Assembly (NCBI RefSeq): GCF_017104715.1
Contig: NZ_JAAGPI010000063.1
Location: 1-36,323 of the forward strand
DNA from: Burkholderia sp. Ac-20365
GTDB lineage: Bacteria; Pseudomonadota; Gammaproteobacteria; Burkholderiales; Burkholderiaceae
Length of the DNA: 36,323 nt
Reading direction: 5' to 3'
This document shows positions 1 through 8,339 of the stretch, piece by piece. Position numbers and translations under genes: made by a program. The stretch's first letter is position 1. Every line of letters starts with the position of its first letter. Below the pieces are notes generated by a model, which saw nothing but the letters and a program-made list of their open reading frames with translations, was not told the DNA's origin and did no database searches.

Positions 1-130
1 TTGGGGGCCCTCAGGCGGAGGTCAAGAACGGGCGGTGTTAGCCCGCTTTCTTTGCTTACTTTCTTTGCGGCGGCAAAGAAAGTAAGTGCCGCCCCGCACA
101 GGGGCAACGCCTGAAGCAGGCAAGACATAT
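1..130. repeat. Dispersed intergenic repeat with perfect 14-bp inverted repeat
   Basis: A perfect 14-bp inverted repeat lies at 55-68 and 73-86, separated by the 4-base spacer GGCG, with arms reading CTTACTTTCTTTGC and its complement. The flanking GC-rich text (CCGCCCCGCACAGGGGC) continues the element. From memory, this arrangement recurs in intergenic regions of Burkholderia and Paraburkholderia genomes and often gives rise to spurious short reading frames, so I call it a dispersed repeat and not a gene. Outer boundaries are uncertain because only one copy is in the window. Confidence 0.6.
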
Positions 131-191
131 CGCGGATGCCAGCAAAAACACAAGCAAACCAAACAAAGCGTCGCCAGACAAAAATCAGAAC

Positions 192-225
192 AAAAAAAAC
201 CTCGACATGAAATCTCACGCCGAGG
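192..225 (-). terminator. Rho-independent terminator of the phospholipase C gene
   Basis: Read on the minus strand, an 11-bp stem (two of the pairs are G-U) with a GATT loop lies at 200-225 and is followed directly by eight T residues (A-run at 192-199 on the plus strand). It begins 27 bases past the stop codon of the phospholipase C gene. The two wobble pairs would be A-C mismatches in a plus-strand transcript, so it is directional. Confidence 0.85.
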
Positions 226-252
226 CCAACCTTGCGCTGCTGCAAAAAAACC

Positions 253-2397
253 TTACGACGCCGCCATCACTGGCACCACAGCCGCCGGATCACTGATACT
301 AACCTTCCCGTTCTCGACATGCCCGGCCAACCGGCGCTGAAACGCCGCGTCATCGTTATCGCTCACCGTCAGGTCATACCAGTGATGACTCGCCGACAAA
401 ACCCATGCTTCTTCAATCGAAGCGCCGGCAGGCACAATCACAGGCCGCGGATGCGCGCCATACGCATTATCGACCACCGACAGACGCGCAATGCTGTCAC
501 CGTGATTCGTGAACTTCAGATACACGTTGCCATTGCCAACGTCGTAATGCGTCTTTACCTCAGGCTGCGCCGGCTTGCGATTGTGCCCCGGAACACCCGC
601 CACGTTAGCGCCAGGCTGCGCATTCCCCGCAAAATTGCGGACAAAACCATTCGGGCCATACACGGTGAACGCATACGCGCCATTCGTCGAAGACAGATTG
701 AACACATCCTTCAGCGTCTTGCCCGCTTCAACCGTATAGCGCCACGGACCATCCGTGCGGTTGCTCGAATACACATAGAAGTGCGCGCCCTGATCGCCCG
801 TGTTGCCAAATTCGATCGTCAGCGAATTCGCCTTTTCGTCGACCTTGCCGTTCACATGCAATTCATACGGCAATGCACGCGCGAAGCGGATGCCCGGCTC
901 CTGCGGATCGATCGGACCCGGCACGGCAGGCACCGTCGGCGCAGGCTGCGTCGCGCACTGGTTGTCGGCGAGGCTCTTGTAGTTGCTCGTGTCCGGCAGC
1001 GGCGGCATCTTCGCGTCCGGCGTGCGGAAATCGAAGGCCGTCGTCAGATCGCCGCACACCGCGCGGCGCCACGGCGTGATGTTCGGCTCATGCACGCCAA
1101 AACGCGTTTCGATAAAGCGGATCACCGACGTGTGATCGAACACCTGCGAGCACACGAAGCCACCCTTCGTCCACGGCGAGACAATCGTCATCGGCACGCG
1201 CGGTCCGAGACCGTACGGCAGGTTGTCGACCGTGTAGCTGCCGCCGCGTCCCGGATTCACCACGTTGTGAATCTCGCCGTCCGCCGTCACCGTCGACAGA
1301 CCCTGCGCGCGCGACGTTGCCACCTGCGGCGGCACGACGTGATCGAAGAAACCGTCGTTCTCGTCGTACATGATGAAGAGCACCGTCTTGCTCCACACCT
1401 CGGGGTTCGACGTCAACGCATCGAGAATCTGCGACGTATATTCCGCGCCGTACGCCGGCGTGTACTTCGGATGCTCCGAGTATGCGGCGGGCGGGCACAG
1501 CCACGACACCTGCGGCAGGCGGTTGGCCTGCACATCGGCCTTCAGGTCGTCGATCGTGCGCACCGTCTGCGCGCGCTGGAACAGCGACGAACCCGGCTGC
1601 GCGTTGATGAAGTTCTCGAAGTTCTGCAGGATGTTCGTGCCGTAGTTGCCGTTCAGCGGGTCCGAGCCATCCGTGCCCTGCTGATAGATCTGCCACGAAA
1701 TGCCGGCTGCTTCGAGACGCTCCGGATACGTGGTCCACGACAGCAGTTGATACTTCGGCGGCACGTCGCCGTCCACGAAATCGTTGTTGTCGAGCAGCGG
1801 GCCGCCCTTCGTGCCCGTCGGGTCGACCGTGCCCGTCATCAGATACGAACGGTTCGGGTGCGTCGGGCCGGGCAGCGAGCAGAAGTACGCGTCGCAGATC
1901 GTGAACGCATCGGCCAGCGCGTAGTGGAACGGAATGTCCGAGCGCAGGTGATAGCCCATCGTCATGTCGGTCTTGTTGGCGGGCCACTGGTCGTAGCGGC
2001 CGCCGTCGATCGCGCCGTGCGTCTTGTACCACGAGTGATCCAGATCGCCGACGCATTGCGCGCTCGTGGTCTGCGTGTTCAGGTGGAACGGCAGTACGGG
2101 TTTGGTCGCATCGGCCTTCGACGGCTGATACCAGACGGGCTTGCCGTTGGGCAGCGGAATCGGGAAGCGGTCGTTGTAGCCGCGCACGCCGCGCATATGG
2201 CCGAAGTAATGATCGAACGAACGGTTCTCCTGCATGAACACAACAATGTGCTCGACGTCACGGATCGAGCCCGTACGCGAATTGGCCGGAACGGCAAGCG
2301 CATTGCGGATCGATTCCGGCAGCATCGTCACAGCGGCGGCAGCGCCCGCGGACGTTGCAGCGGTCTTTAGAAAACGGCGACGGCTATTGGATGTCAT
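253..2397 (-). CDS. Phosphocholine-specific phospholipase C, Tat-exported
   Basis: Hydrolyses phosphatidylcholine or sphingomyelin to phosphocholine; members of this family act outside the cytoplasm and serve in phosphate scavenging or virulence. The 714-residue length is normal for the family. The N-terminus has a twin-arginine signal (SRRRFLK at residues 5-11, then an Ala-rich stretch ending near NALAVPA), as expected for a folded exported enzyme. The phosphoesterase signature VVFMQENRSFDHYFG follows near residue 50, and PGPTHPNRSYLMTG and DENDGFFDHV mark further active-site loops. The C-terminal third (from about residue 500) matches the two repeated beta domains of the bacterial phospholipase C family. 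It is the last gene before a strong terminator. The upstream lipoprotein gene ends 115 bp away, so co-transcription is possible. The exact substrate preference cannot be read from sequence. Confidence 0.93.
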   Translation of the reverse strand: MTSNSRRRFLKTAATSAGAAAAVTMLPESIRNALAVPANSRTGSIRDVEHIVVFMQENRSFDHYFGHMRGVRGYNDRFPIPLPNGKPVWYQPSKADATKPVLPFHLNTQTTSAQCVGDLDHSWYKTHGAIDGGRYDQWPANKTDMTMGYHLRSDIPFHYALADAFTICDAYFCSLPGPTHPNRSYLMTGTVDPTGTKGGPLLDNNDFVDGDVPPKYQLLSWTTYPERLEAAGISWQIYQQGTDGSDPLNGNYGTNILQNFENFINAQPGSSLFQRAQTVRTIDDLKADVQANRLPQVSWLCPPAAYSEHPKYTPAYGAEYTSQILDALTSNPEVWSKTVLFIMYDENDGFFDHVVPPQVATSRAQGLSTVTADGEIHNVVNPGRGGSYTVDNLPYGLGPRVPMTIVSPWTKGGFVCSQVFDHTSVIRFIETRFGVHEPNITPWRRAVCGDLTTAFDFRTPDAKMPPLPDTSNYKSLADNQCATQPAPTVPAVPGPIDPQEPGIRFARALPYELHVNGKVDEKANSLTIEFGNTGDQGAHFYVYSSNRTDGPWRYTVEAGKTLKDVFNLSSTNGAYAFTVYGPNGFVRNFAGNAQPGANVAGVPGHNRKPAQPEVKTHYDVGNGNVYLKFTNHGDSIARLSVVDNAYGAHPRPVIVPAGASIEEAWVLSASHHWYDLTVSDNDDAAFQRRLAGHVENGKVSISDPAAVVPVMAAS

Positions 2398-2512
2398 GAT
2401 GTTATTGCCTTCTTCTCGGGGGGAAAGGAATTAACAATGGAATAACCGCGCGCATTCACGCGCGTTTCTTTATTGCTTTGATTCGTTATTTCTTTAGTGC
2501 GTGAACATCGGT

Positions 2513-2878
2513 TCAATGGCTGTCGTCGCCCGGCGCATAGCGGAGAACGGGCGCGATCTGCTGGTTGTCGGCGGCAAGGCTCGCCTGCGCGCTCAGAATG
2601 GCGGCGCTGTCCTGCGCGTTGTCCTGTGAGTTGCCGGACGCATTCATCCTGTCGCCTGCGGGCGTATTGAATGCGCTTGCCGAATTGCCCATTGCGGCAG
2701 ACGGCAACGGCGATGCAGCCGCGCTCAGTACGGAAGGCCCGCCGTTATTGGCTTGCGAAGCGCTCTGTGTAGTGTTGCCGACCGTGGCGGCATCGTCGGC
2801 GCCGCAGGCGGCGAGCGCGACCGATGTGAGCGCAACGATTGCACCCACACGCAAAGTAGAGAGAGGAAGTCCGTTCAT
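2513..2878 (-). CDS. Small Ala/Ser/Asn-rich lipoprotein of unknown function
   Basis: A 121-residue product with a short charged start, a hydrophobic stretch and a lipobox LAAC whose cysteine is residue 25, so it is probably lipidated. The mature part (about 97 residues) is low-complexity, rich in Ala, Ser, Asn and Gln, with no domain I recognise, and is likely disordered. The start has an AGGA ribosome site 7 bases upstream. It lies between the racemase-like gene and the phospholipase C gene on the same strand. About 200 bp of AT-rich DNA upstream (2879-3076) could carry a promoter, though I could not define -35 and -10 boxes. A GC hairpin at 2447-2464 after the stop lacks a good T run on this strand. 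Function unknown. Confidence 0.7.
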   Translation of the reverse strand: MNGLPLSTLRVGAIVALTSVALAACGADDAATVGNTTQSASQANNGGPSVLSAAASPLPSAAMGNSASAFNTPAGDRMNASGNSQDNAQDSAAILSAQASLAADNQQIAPVLRYAPGDDSH

Positions 2879-3076
2879 TCGAGCATCCTGGTTCCAGCGC
2901 TATACGTTCGATAACGGCCGCAAACAACGCTGGCCGTCGCTGGAAACGCAGTCTGAAGTCGAATGAAGAAATTATTGTGAAACGTTTGCCAACGAAAAGA
3001 AATTCCTTGTAATTTTCTTTAGCGGAAAGCGATTAGAAAGCGAAAAGAAACACCACAGTCATTTGCTAAACGCTTA

Positions 3077-4570
3077 TCAAAGCATTTCGGCATTAAATGC
3101 CGTATTGCTTTGTGCGCGCTTCGCATAGGCGGCATATTCGACCGGCACGCTTGCCTGTTGCGCCTGCTCCCGCGTGGCAAGCGGCTTGCCGCGCGTGTGC
3201 TCGACGCAACATCTCGCGAGCACATCCGTCGGATCGACGAGATGCGCGGTGCGGCCTTTGCGCGTCACCGTCGCCGCATCCGGAAAGAGAAGCGGCAACT
3301 CGGTGCAGGCCAGCAGAATAACTTCAACCTGTTGCAACAACAGGCTCTCGACGGCCGCGATGATGTCGTCGGCACATTCGCCGCTCGTAAAGCCCGCCTT
3401 CACGCCGCGCGCACCATAAATCGCGTTCGTCACGCGCGCCTGCATCGCGAGCGGCGGCAGCACCTGAATCATGCCGCGCGCCTCGAGTGCCGTGCGATAG
3501 ACGCCGCTTGCAATCGTGCCGTCCGTCGCCAGCAGGCCGATGCGATCGACAGTGGGAAAAGCCGTGCGCAGATAGTCCGCCGTCACGTTCATCATGTTGA
3601 CGATGGGCACGCGCAGACGTGATTCGATGGGCGCGATGAACGCGTGCGCGGTATTGCATGGAATCGCAATCAGATCGGCACCGCCGTCCTCGAGCTTTTT
3701 GCAGGTCGCGTAAAGCGCGAGCGACGGGTCCACACCGAAACCCGTCAGATAGTCGGTGCGATCGGGAATCTGCGGGTTCTGCTCGACGATAACCTTGATA
3801 TGCTCCTGATCGCGCGCGGCGGGCGTATTGCGCACCACCTTCTGCAGGAAGTCGACGGTGGCGGCCGGCCCCACGCCGCCGACCACGCCAAGTTTCATCT
3901 CGCGCATTGGTTTGCGCTGCCCAGCAAACAGAAGATGTTGCGCATACACCGAATAGCTGTCGATCACAGGCACAGCCTGCGCGCCCAACCGCCGCAGCGA
4001 TAACGCGCTGTCTGCGCTCCCCGGCAGCAGCACGTCGACGCCCTGCCCGATCAGCGCTTCGCAAGCCGCGCGCAGTCCGGTCGCACGCTGCACGCCAATG
4101 CTCACCACTTCCACGCGCACCCGCTCGCCGTATCGTTCGAACAGGCGGCTTTCACACAGAGCGGGCGTCGTCAGCACGCCAATCCGTCGTGCCATGGGAA
4201 AGCGCTGTCGAATATGCACAAATAGCGCGGCGATCATATCGACGATGGCGAGTGCCGTGTTTTGCTGCAATTCGTCAATGAAGAGATGGCTTTCAAAACA
4301 TGGCAGCGCAACGGCAGGCAATCCACGCTGCTCGAAATCCCGTATCGAATCGAATACGCGCAATTTGTGTTGCACCGATCCCGCAATATAAGGAAAGGAC
4401 GCGCGGCGCTCCAACTCCGATATGCGCTCGACGGCGATATCCAGTGGCTGAAAGGTTCGCGCCGCCGCATTCGCATCATGCATCTTGCGCAGCACATCCA
4501 CGCTTGCCAGACGCGCCGCGCCGCCGACCATGCCGAGCGCACGCCGTCCCATCACAGACGATGTATTCAT
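3077..4570 (-). CDS. Double-domain aspartate/glutamate racemase-like protein
   Basis: Two Asp/Glu racemase-family modules are fused in one 497-residue chain; single-domain members have about 230-250 residues. The C-terminal module starts near residue 225 with LGVVGGVGPAATVDF and has both catalytic cysteine motifs, IPCNTAH (Cys305) and LACTELPL (Cys422), so it looks competent for cofactor-independent amino-acid racemisation. The N-terminal module begins similarly (LGMVGGAARLASVDVL) and keeps the first cysteine in LPCFESH (Cys91). At the second motif it reads LLPGSADSA (residues 181-189), with no Cys-Thr-Glu, so this half is probably inactive or has a regulatory or scaffolding role. The substrate cannot be told. 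The gene stands divergent from a receiver-domain gene across a 327-bp gap. Confidence 0.85.
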   Translation of the reverse strand: MNTSSVMGRRALGMVGGAARLASVDVLRKMHDANAAARTFQPLDIAVERISELERRASFPYIAGSVQHKLRVFDSIRDFEQRGLPAVALPCFESHLFIDELQQNTALAIVDMIAALFVHIRQRFPMARRIGVLTTPALCESRLFERYGERVRVEVVSIGVQRATGLRAACEALIGQGVDVLLPGSADSALSLRRLGAQAVPVIDSYSVYAQHLLFAGQRKPMREMKLGVVGGVGPAATVDFLQKVVRNTPAARDQEHIKVIVEQNPQIPDRTDYLTGFGVDPSLALYATCKKLEDGGADLIAIPCNTAHAFIAPIESRLRVPIVNMMNVTADYLRTAFPTVDRIGLLATDGTIASGVYRTALEARGMIQVLPPLAMQARVTNAIYGARGVKAGFTSGECADDIIAAVESLLLQQVEVILLACTELPLLFPDAATVTRKGRTAHLVDPTDVLARCCVEHTRGKPLATREQAQQASVPVEYAAYAKRAQSNTAFNAEML

Positions 4571-4897
4571 AGTCCCTCGCTTGCTGTCTTTATTGGAAGC
4601 GCGAATTGCGGCGCCGATCAGAATATAAATCCGAATACGCGTTTATGTCGCACGAATAAAACGGACTTTCACCCCTTTCACCCCTTTTCAACCGTTCAAC
4701 AACAGGGCTTTCGCTTATTCGTAATCTTTAGCGCCCCGCCATTGGCGTTTTCTTCCTGGTTAACCCTGAGATGCGGCGAAATTGTTAATTGAGCGCGACT
4801 CATGCAATTCGTAAAGGAATCGCGGGTCCATCCCTTGCTGATCTTCGCGGTTCTGGAGAACGACAAAGGCGCCGAAGCGCCAACAGGAGACCGAACG
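4571..4897. other. Divergent intergenic region
   Basis: This 327-bp gap separates the starts of the minus-strand racemase-like gene and the plus-strand receiver-domain gene, so promoters for both should lie here. It is richer in A and T than the coding DNA. A pyrimidine-rich stretch with two CACCCCTTT-like units sits at about 4668-4690. I could not assign a convincing promoter or operator. An in-frame ATG at 4802 would extend the receiver gene, but it lacks a ribosome site. Confidence 0.5.
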
Positions 4898-5341
4898 ATG
4901 CCAACCAAGAACCCGCACGACGACGAAGACGAGTTGCAATGGCGACCCGTCGGCCCGCACATGAGCGACAACCGCCGCGTGCTGGTCGTTGATGATTACG
5001 CCGATGCTGCCGACGCGTTGCAACTGCTGCTGTTCGCGAACGGCTTCGAATGCTGCGCAATGCACGGCGCCGAGGACGTCTGCGAGTTCGCCTCCGATTG
5101 GCAGCCGTTTGCCGTGGTGCTCGACATTGCGATGCCGGGCGTCGACGGGCTGGAGCTCGCGCGCCGCCTGCGTGCACGCGGATCGACCGCGCATATGTTG
5201 CTGATCGCGTGTACGGGTTACGCGTCGCAACGCGACCGCGAACGCGCACGTGAAGCCGGCTTCGACGCGCATTGCGCAAAACCGCTCACACCCCAACGTC
5301 TGCTCGAACTGTTAAAGCGCGCCACGTCCGATACGGCATAA
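4898..5341 (+). CDS. Stand-alone CheY-like response regulator
   Basis: A 147-residue protein that is essentially one receiver domain (residues 25-142), with no output domain. The acidic pair is Asp32-Asp33 (LVVDDYADAADAL). The phosphoacceptor is Asp76 in VVLDIAMPGVDG, the switch Thr106 is in ACTGYAS, and the conserved lysine is Lys128 in CAKPL, so phosphorylation should be possible. I chose the ATG at 4898 because AGGAG precedes it at 4885-4889; an upstream in-frame ATG at 4802 has no such site. No histidine kinase gene is adjacent, so the partner is unknown. It may work by protein-protein contact, as single-domain receivers do. Confidence 0.88.
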   Translation: MPTKNPHDDEDELQWRPVGPHMSDNRRVLVVDDYADAADALQLLLFANGFECCAMHGAEDVCEFASDWQPFAVVLDIAMPGVDGLELARRLRARGSTAHMLLIACTGYASQRDRERAREAGFDAHCAKPLTPQRLLELLKRATSDTA

Positions 5342-5582
5342 CACGCGTGTAATTCATACATACCTCGGTGCTTCACGGGACCACGTCCATACCGCAGAGG
5401 ACTGATTGCGTGGCCTCGCGCAGGCCGGACGGCATCGGCAAGCGCCTGCGGACAGGGCAGGCACGCGAACTGCTGTCACAAGCTCAGTCCTTGCTGCACA
5501 GGGCTTCACGCCCTGCGCGGCGACGGCACAGCCCCAAGGGAGGTGCTGGCCGGCGGACCTCGCGATGATAGACAGGAGAACG

Positions 5583-6173
5583 ATGATGCATAGAAGAAAA
5601 TTCATACTGAGCACCAGCGCCGCACTTGCTGCCGGCGGCCTGGCCCTCTCGGGCTGCACGATGACGGGTGAGCATTCCAGCACCAACGCGAGCAACGCGG
5701 ACAAGCGCCGCGCAATCGATTCAAGCGTCGACGAAACGCTTTCGCGCCTCTATACGACGGCGCATGGCTCGCGCGAACTTGTCTCGAAAGCGCGCGGCGT
5801 GCTGGTGTTCCCGTCGGTCGTCCAGGCGGGGTTCTGGATCGGCGGGCAATATGGCCAGGGCTCTTTGCGCGTCGGCGGGCAAACGGTGGGTTACTACAGC
5901 ACGGCGGCAGGCTCGTTTGGCCTGCAGATCGGCGCGCAATCGAAGGGCGTGGTGTTCCTGTTCATGACGCAGGACGCGCTGGACCAGTTCCGCAACAGCA
6001 ACGGCTGGTCGGTTGGCGGCGACGCGACGGTCGCGCTCGTGAAGGTGGGTGCGAACGGCAACATCGATACGACGACGGCCACCAAGCCGGTGCAGGCATT
6101 CGTGCTGACCAACGCCGGCCTGATGGCGGGCGTGTCGCTCGAAGGTGCGAAGATTTCGCGGCTGGATATCTGA
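5583..6173 (+). CDS. SYLF-domain lipoprotein of the BPSL1445 family
   Basis: A 196-residue lipoprotein. The signal peptide runs from MMHRRKF to the lipobox LSGC, with Cys25 as the lipidated residue. The mature part is a SYLF (YSC84/lipid-binding) domain, seen in the run from ARGVLVFPSVVQAGFWIGGQYGQG through YYSTAAGSFGLQIGAQSKGVVFLFM. It has the length and order of the Burkholderia pseudomallei seroreactive lipoprotein BPSL1445. The family is thought to bind lipids or phosphoinositides; its bacterial role is unsettled. Start at 5583 is supported by AGGAGA at 5574-5579; longer in-frame starts are unsupported. It appears monocistronic, with a strong hairpin terminator 48 bp downstream. Confidence 0.88.
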   Translation: MMHRRKFILSTSAALAAGGLALSGCTMTGEHSSTNASNADKRRAIDSSVDETLSRLYTTAHGSRELVSKARGVLVFPSVVQAGFWIGGQYGQGSLRVGGQTVGYYSTAAGSFGLQIGAQSKGVVFLFMTQDALDQFRNSNGWSVGGDATVALVKVGANGNIDTTTATKPVQAFVLTNAGLMAGVSLEGAKISRLDI

Positions 6174-6220
6174 CAGCCCGAAGCGGCTGCGGGGCGTGCA
6201 ATGCGCCCTGCCACGGCCGC

Positions 6221-6256
6221 GCGGCACGAGCGATCCATCGCGAACGCTCGTGCCGC
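6221..6256 (+). terminator. Rho-independent terminator after the SYLF lipoprotein gene
   Basis: A perfect 12-bp stem (6221-6232 with 6245-6256) and 12-base loop, followed by TTTAAA. The T run is short, but stem strength and position downstream of the lipoprotein stop codon support termination. Confidence 0.75.
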
Positions 6257-6595
6257 TTTAAAGCATCCATGTAAAACCCTCTGCTTTTTCCGCCAGCTTT
6301 TACATTCGCGCGAATCCCTTCATCGCGTGCGCATATTCACCAAGTTGACGCATTTCATCCTCTACAGTGCTTCATGCACAGCAGCAAAGCCAGCCGTAAA
6401 GATCTGAAGAAAATCGCAAGCCGCGCCGCATAAGCCTCGCGCAAAAACTTGCATTTGGCACACCGCTTGCTGTTTATCGAAGCCGTCCGTCCCACACCTC
6501 TCGCCGACCCGATTCGCCACGCGAATCGCGCCTGCCATTTGCGGCGGCTTTTCAAGCGTCTCACTCGATCTGTTCTTTCACCGGGAGCCATAACC
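6257..6595 (+). other. Leader region upstream of glgA
   Basis: Between the lipoprotein terminator and the glgA start there are about 340 bp without a supported gene. An in-frame upstream ATG (6449) would add 49 residues not seen in glycogen synthases, so I treat it as untranslated. TTGACG at about 6344 could be a -35 box, but no well-spaced -10 box follows. No riboswitch or operator was recognised. Confidence 0.45.
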
Positions 6596-8221
6596 TTGAC
6601 GCTGAACGTCCTTCTCGTCGCCTCCGAGGCGGTGCCGCTGGCGAAGTCCGGTGGCCTGGGCGACATGGTGAGTGCGTACGCCGCTGCGTTGCGCGATGCG
6701 GGCGTCGATTCGACCATTCTGCTGCCTGCGTACCCTTCGGCGCTGGAACACGCCGTCGGTGTGACGCCCATTTGCCGCATCGGCGGATTGCCGGGTGGCG
6801 ACGCGCGGCTGCTACGCGCGCACATGCCCGACACGGGCGTGCCCGTGCTGCTGCTGCAGATGGACCATCTGTTCAAACGCGACAACCTCTATCAGGACGA
6901 GCAGGGCCGCGATTATCTCGACAACGCGATCCGCTTTGCGTCGCTGTCGGCCGCTGCGACGCGCATTGCGCGCGGCGTGCGCGGCGTGCAGAAGCCCGAT
7001 ATCGTGCATGCACACGACTGGCACACTGGCCTCACGCCGCTGCTGATGAAGCTGGCCGGCGTCACGGCCAAAAGCGTCTTCACCGTGCACAACCTGGCTT
7101 TCCAGGGCAACTATCCGCTCGCGCTCGGCAGCTGGATGGGCGTGCCGCCCGAACTGCTCGCGCCCGCGCTGACGGACCCGCGCAGCGTCGAATTCTACGG
7201 CGCGCTGAGCATGATGAAGGCGGGTATCGTGCACGCGCACCAGGTCGTGACCGTCAGCGAAAACTACGCGCGCGAAATTCTCACGCCGCGCTTCGGGCAT
7301 CTTATGGAAGGCGTGCTGCAGGCGTGCTCGCACAAGCTGTCGGGAATCACGAACGGTATCGACGGCGAAACGTGGAATCCCGCTGCCGACCCGCTGATCG
7401 CGCGCCCCTATTCCGTCGACGACGTGCGCGGCAAGCAGGCCTGCAAACGTGATCTGCAGCAGACCTTTGGCCTGAGCGTCGATCCGTTCGCGCCGCTCGT
7501 CGCGATCGGCAGCCGTCTCACGTCGCAGAAACTCGCGGACGTCGTGGCGGACGCGCTGCCGCTGCTGCTCGCGCGTCATCCGCGTCTGCAGGTTGCGATT
7601 CTCGGTAAAGGCGATGCGTACCTCGAGGCCGCGATGCGCGATCTCGCCACGGCGTGGCCGCAGCGCGTCGGCGTGCATATCGGCTATGACGAAAGCCTCG
7701 CGCACCGGTTGCATGCGGGCGCCGATATTCTGCTGCACGGCAGCCGTTTCGAGCCGTGCGGTCTCACGCAACTCTATGCGCTGCGTTACGGCACGATTCC
7801 CGTCGCGTCGCGCGTTGGCGGACTGCGCGACACGATCGTCGATTACACGCCCGAACGCTCGCCCGAACTCGGCTTGCCCGAAGATGGCGCAACCGGTTTC
7901 CTGTTCGACGGCGAAACGCCTGAAGACGTCGCGGCGGCCGTGCAACGCGCGCTCGATGCCTTCATGCGCCCTTCGTCGTGGCACACGCTGCAACGCAATG
8001 CGATGCAAGGCGACTTCAGCTGGCGCAAGCCGGTGCAGGCGTATCTGAAGCTCTACAGCACGCTGACGGATGCACGCCCGGCACAGCCGCGTGTCGATGT
8101 CGAGCGGATCGCGGCAGCTTCGGCGCAGCGCCGCACGAATGTGGGCGGTGCGACTGGCAACGGACAGCCGGCATGGAGCACTGGAGGAGCGTCACAGGAG
8201 ACGGTGGCACGCAGCGCGTGA
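6596..8221 (+). CDS. glgA: Glycogen synthase (ADP-glucose type)
   Basis: Transfers glucose from ADP-glucose to the non-reducing end of a growing alpha-1,4-glucan in the cytoplasm (GT5 family). The protein starts MTLNVLLVASEAVPLAKSGG, containing the ADP-glucose binding K-x-G-G-L motif with Lys17. The second Rossmann half has HGSRFEPCGLTQLYALRYG, with Glu386 as the conserved glutamate of retaining glycosyltransferases. The TTG at 6596 is chosen because GGGAG sits 8 bases upstream and because translation from it gives the exact family N-terminus. This gives 541 residues, slightly longer than the usual 480-530; the excess is a C-terminal tail rich in Ala, Arg, Gly and Thr. It converges on glgX, so both ends of glycogen metabolism are paired here. 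No glgB or glgC is in the window. Confidence 0.95.
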   Translation: MTLNVLLVASEAVPLAKSGGLGDMVSAYAAALRDAGVDSTILLPAYPSALEHAVGVTPICRIGGLPGGDARLLRAHMPDTGVPVLLLQMDHLFKRDNLYQDEQGRDYLDNAIRFASLSAAATRIARGVRGVQKPDIVHAHDWHTGLTPLLMKLAGVTAKSVFTVHNLAFQGNYPLALGSWMGVPPELLAPALTDPRSVEFYGALSMMKAGIVHAHQVVTVSENYAREILTPRFGHLMEGVLQACSHKLSGITNGIDGETWNPAADPLIARPYSVDDVRGKQACKRDLQQTFGLSVDPFAPLVAIGSRLTSQKLADVVADALPLLLARHPRLQVAILGKGDAYLEAAMRDLATAWPQRVGVHIGYDESLAHRLHAGADILLHGSRFEPCGLTQLYALRYGTIPVASRVGGLRDTIVDYTPERSPELGLPEDGATGFLFDGETPEDVAAAVQRALDAFMRPSSWHTLQRNAMQGDFSWRKPVQAYLKLYSTLTDARPAQPRVDVERIAAASAQRRTNVGGATGNGQPAWSTGGASQETVARSA

Positions 8222-8251
8222 TTTACGTAACTGCGGCATGACGTGCAAATG

Positions 8252-8285
8252 AAAACGGACCTCTTCTCGCGAAGAGGTCCGTTTT
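8252..8285. terminator. Bidirectional terminator between glgA and glgX
   Basis: A perfect 15-bp stem (8252-8266 with 8271-8285) closed by TCGC, beginning with four A and ending with a T-rich run (TTTTTCTTTTT). It lies 30 bp after the glgA stop and 55 bp beyond the glgX stop, so it can serve both convergent genes. Confidence 0.9.
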
Positions 8286-8339
8286 TCTTTTTGCTACTCC
8301 CACTTCCTCTCAGGCCCGCCACTAACCTTCCAACGGCAA

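Noticed and set aside
232..2370. A 712-codon plus-strand open frame
   Set aside because: It is the exact antisense of the phospholipase C gene; its product is Arg/His/Val-rich with no family features, as expected from GC-rich antisense DNA.
4802..4897. N-terminal extension of the first receiver gene from ATG 4802
   Set aside because: No ribosome site at 4802, whereas AGGAG precedes ATG 4898, and receiver similarity begins after it.
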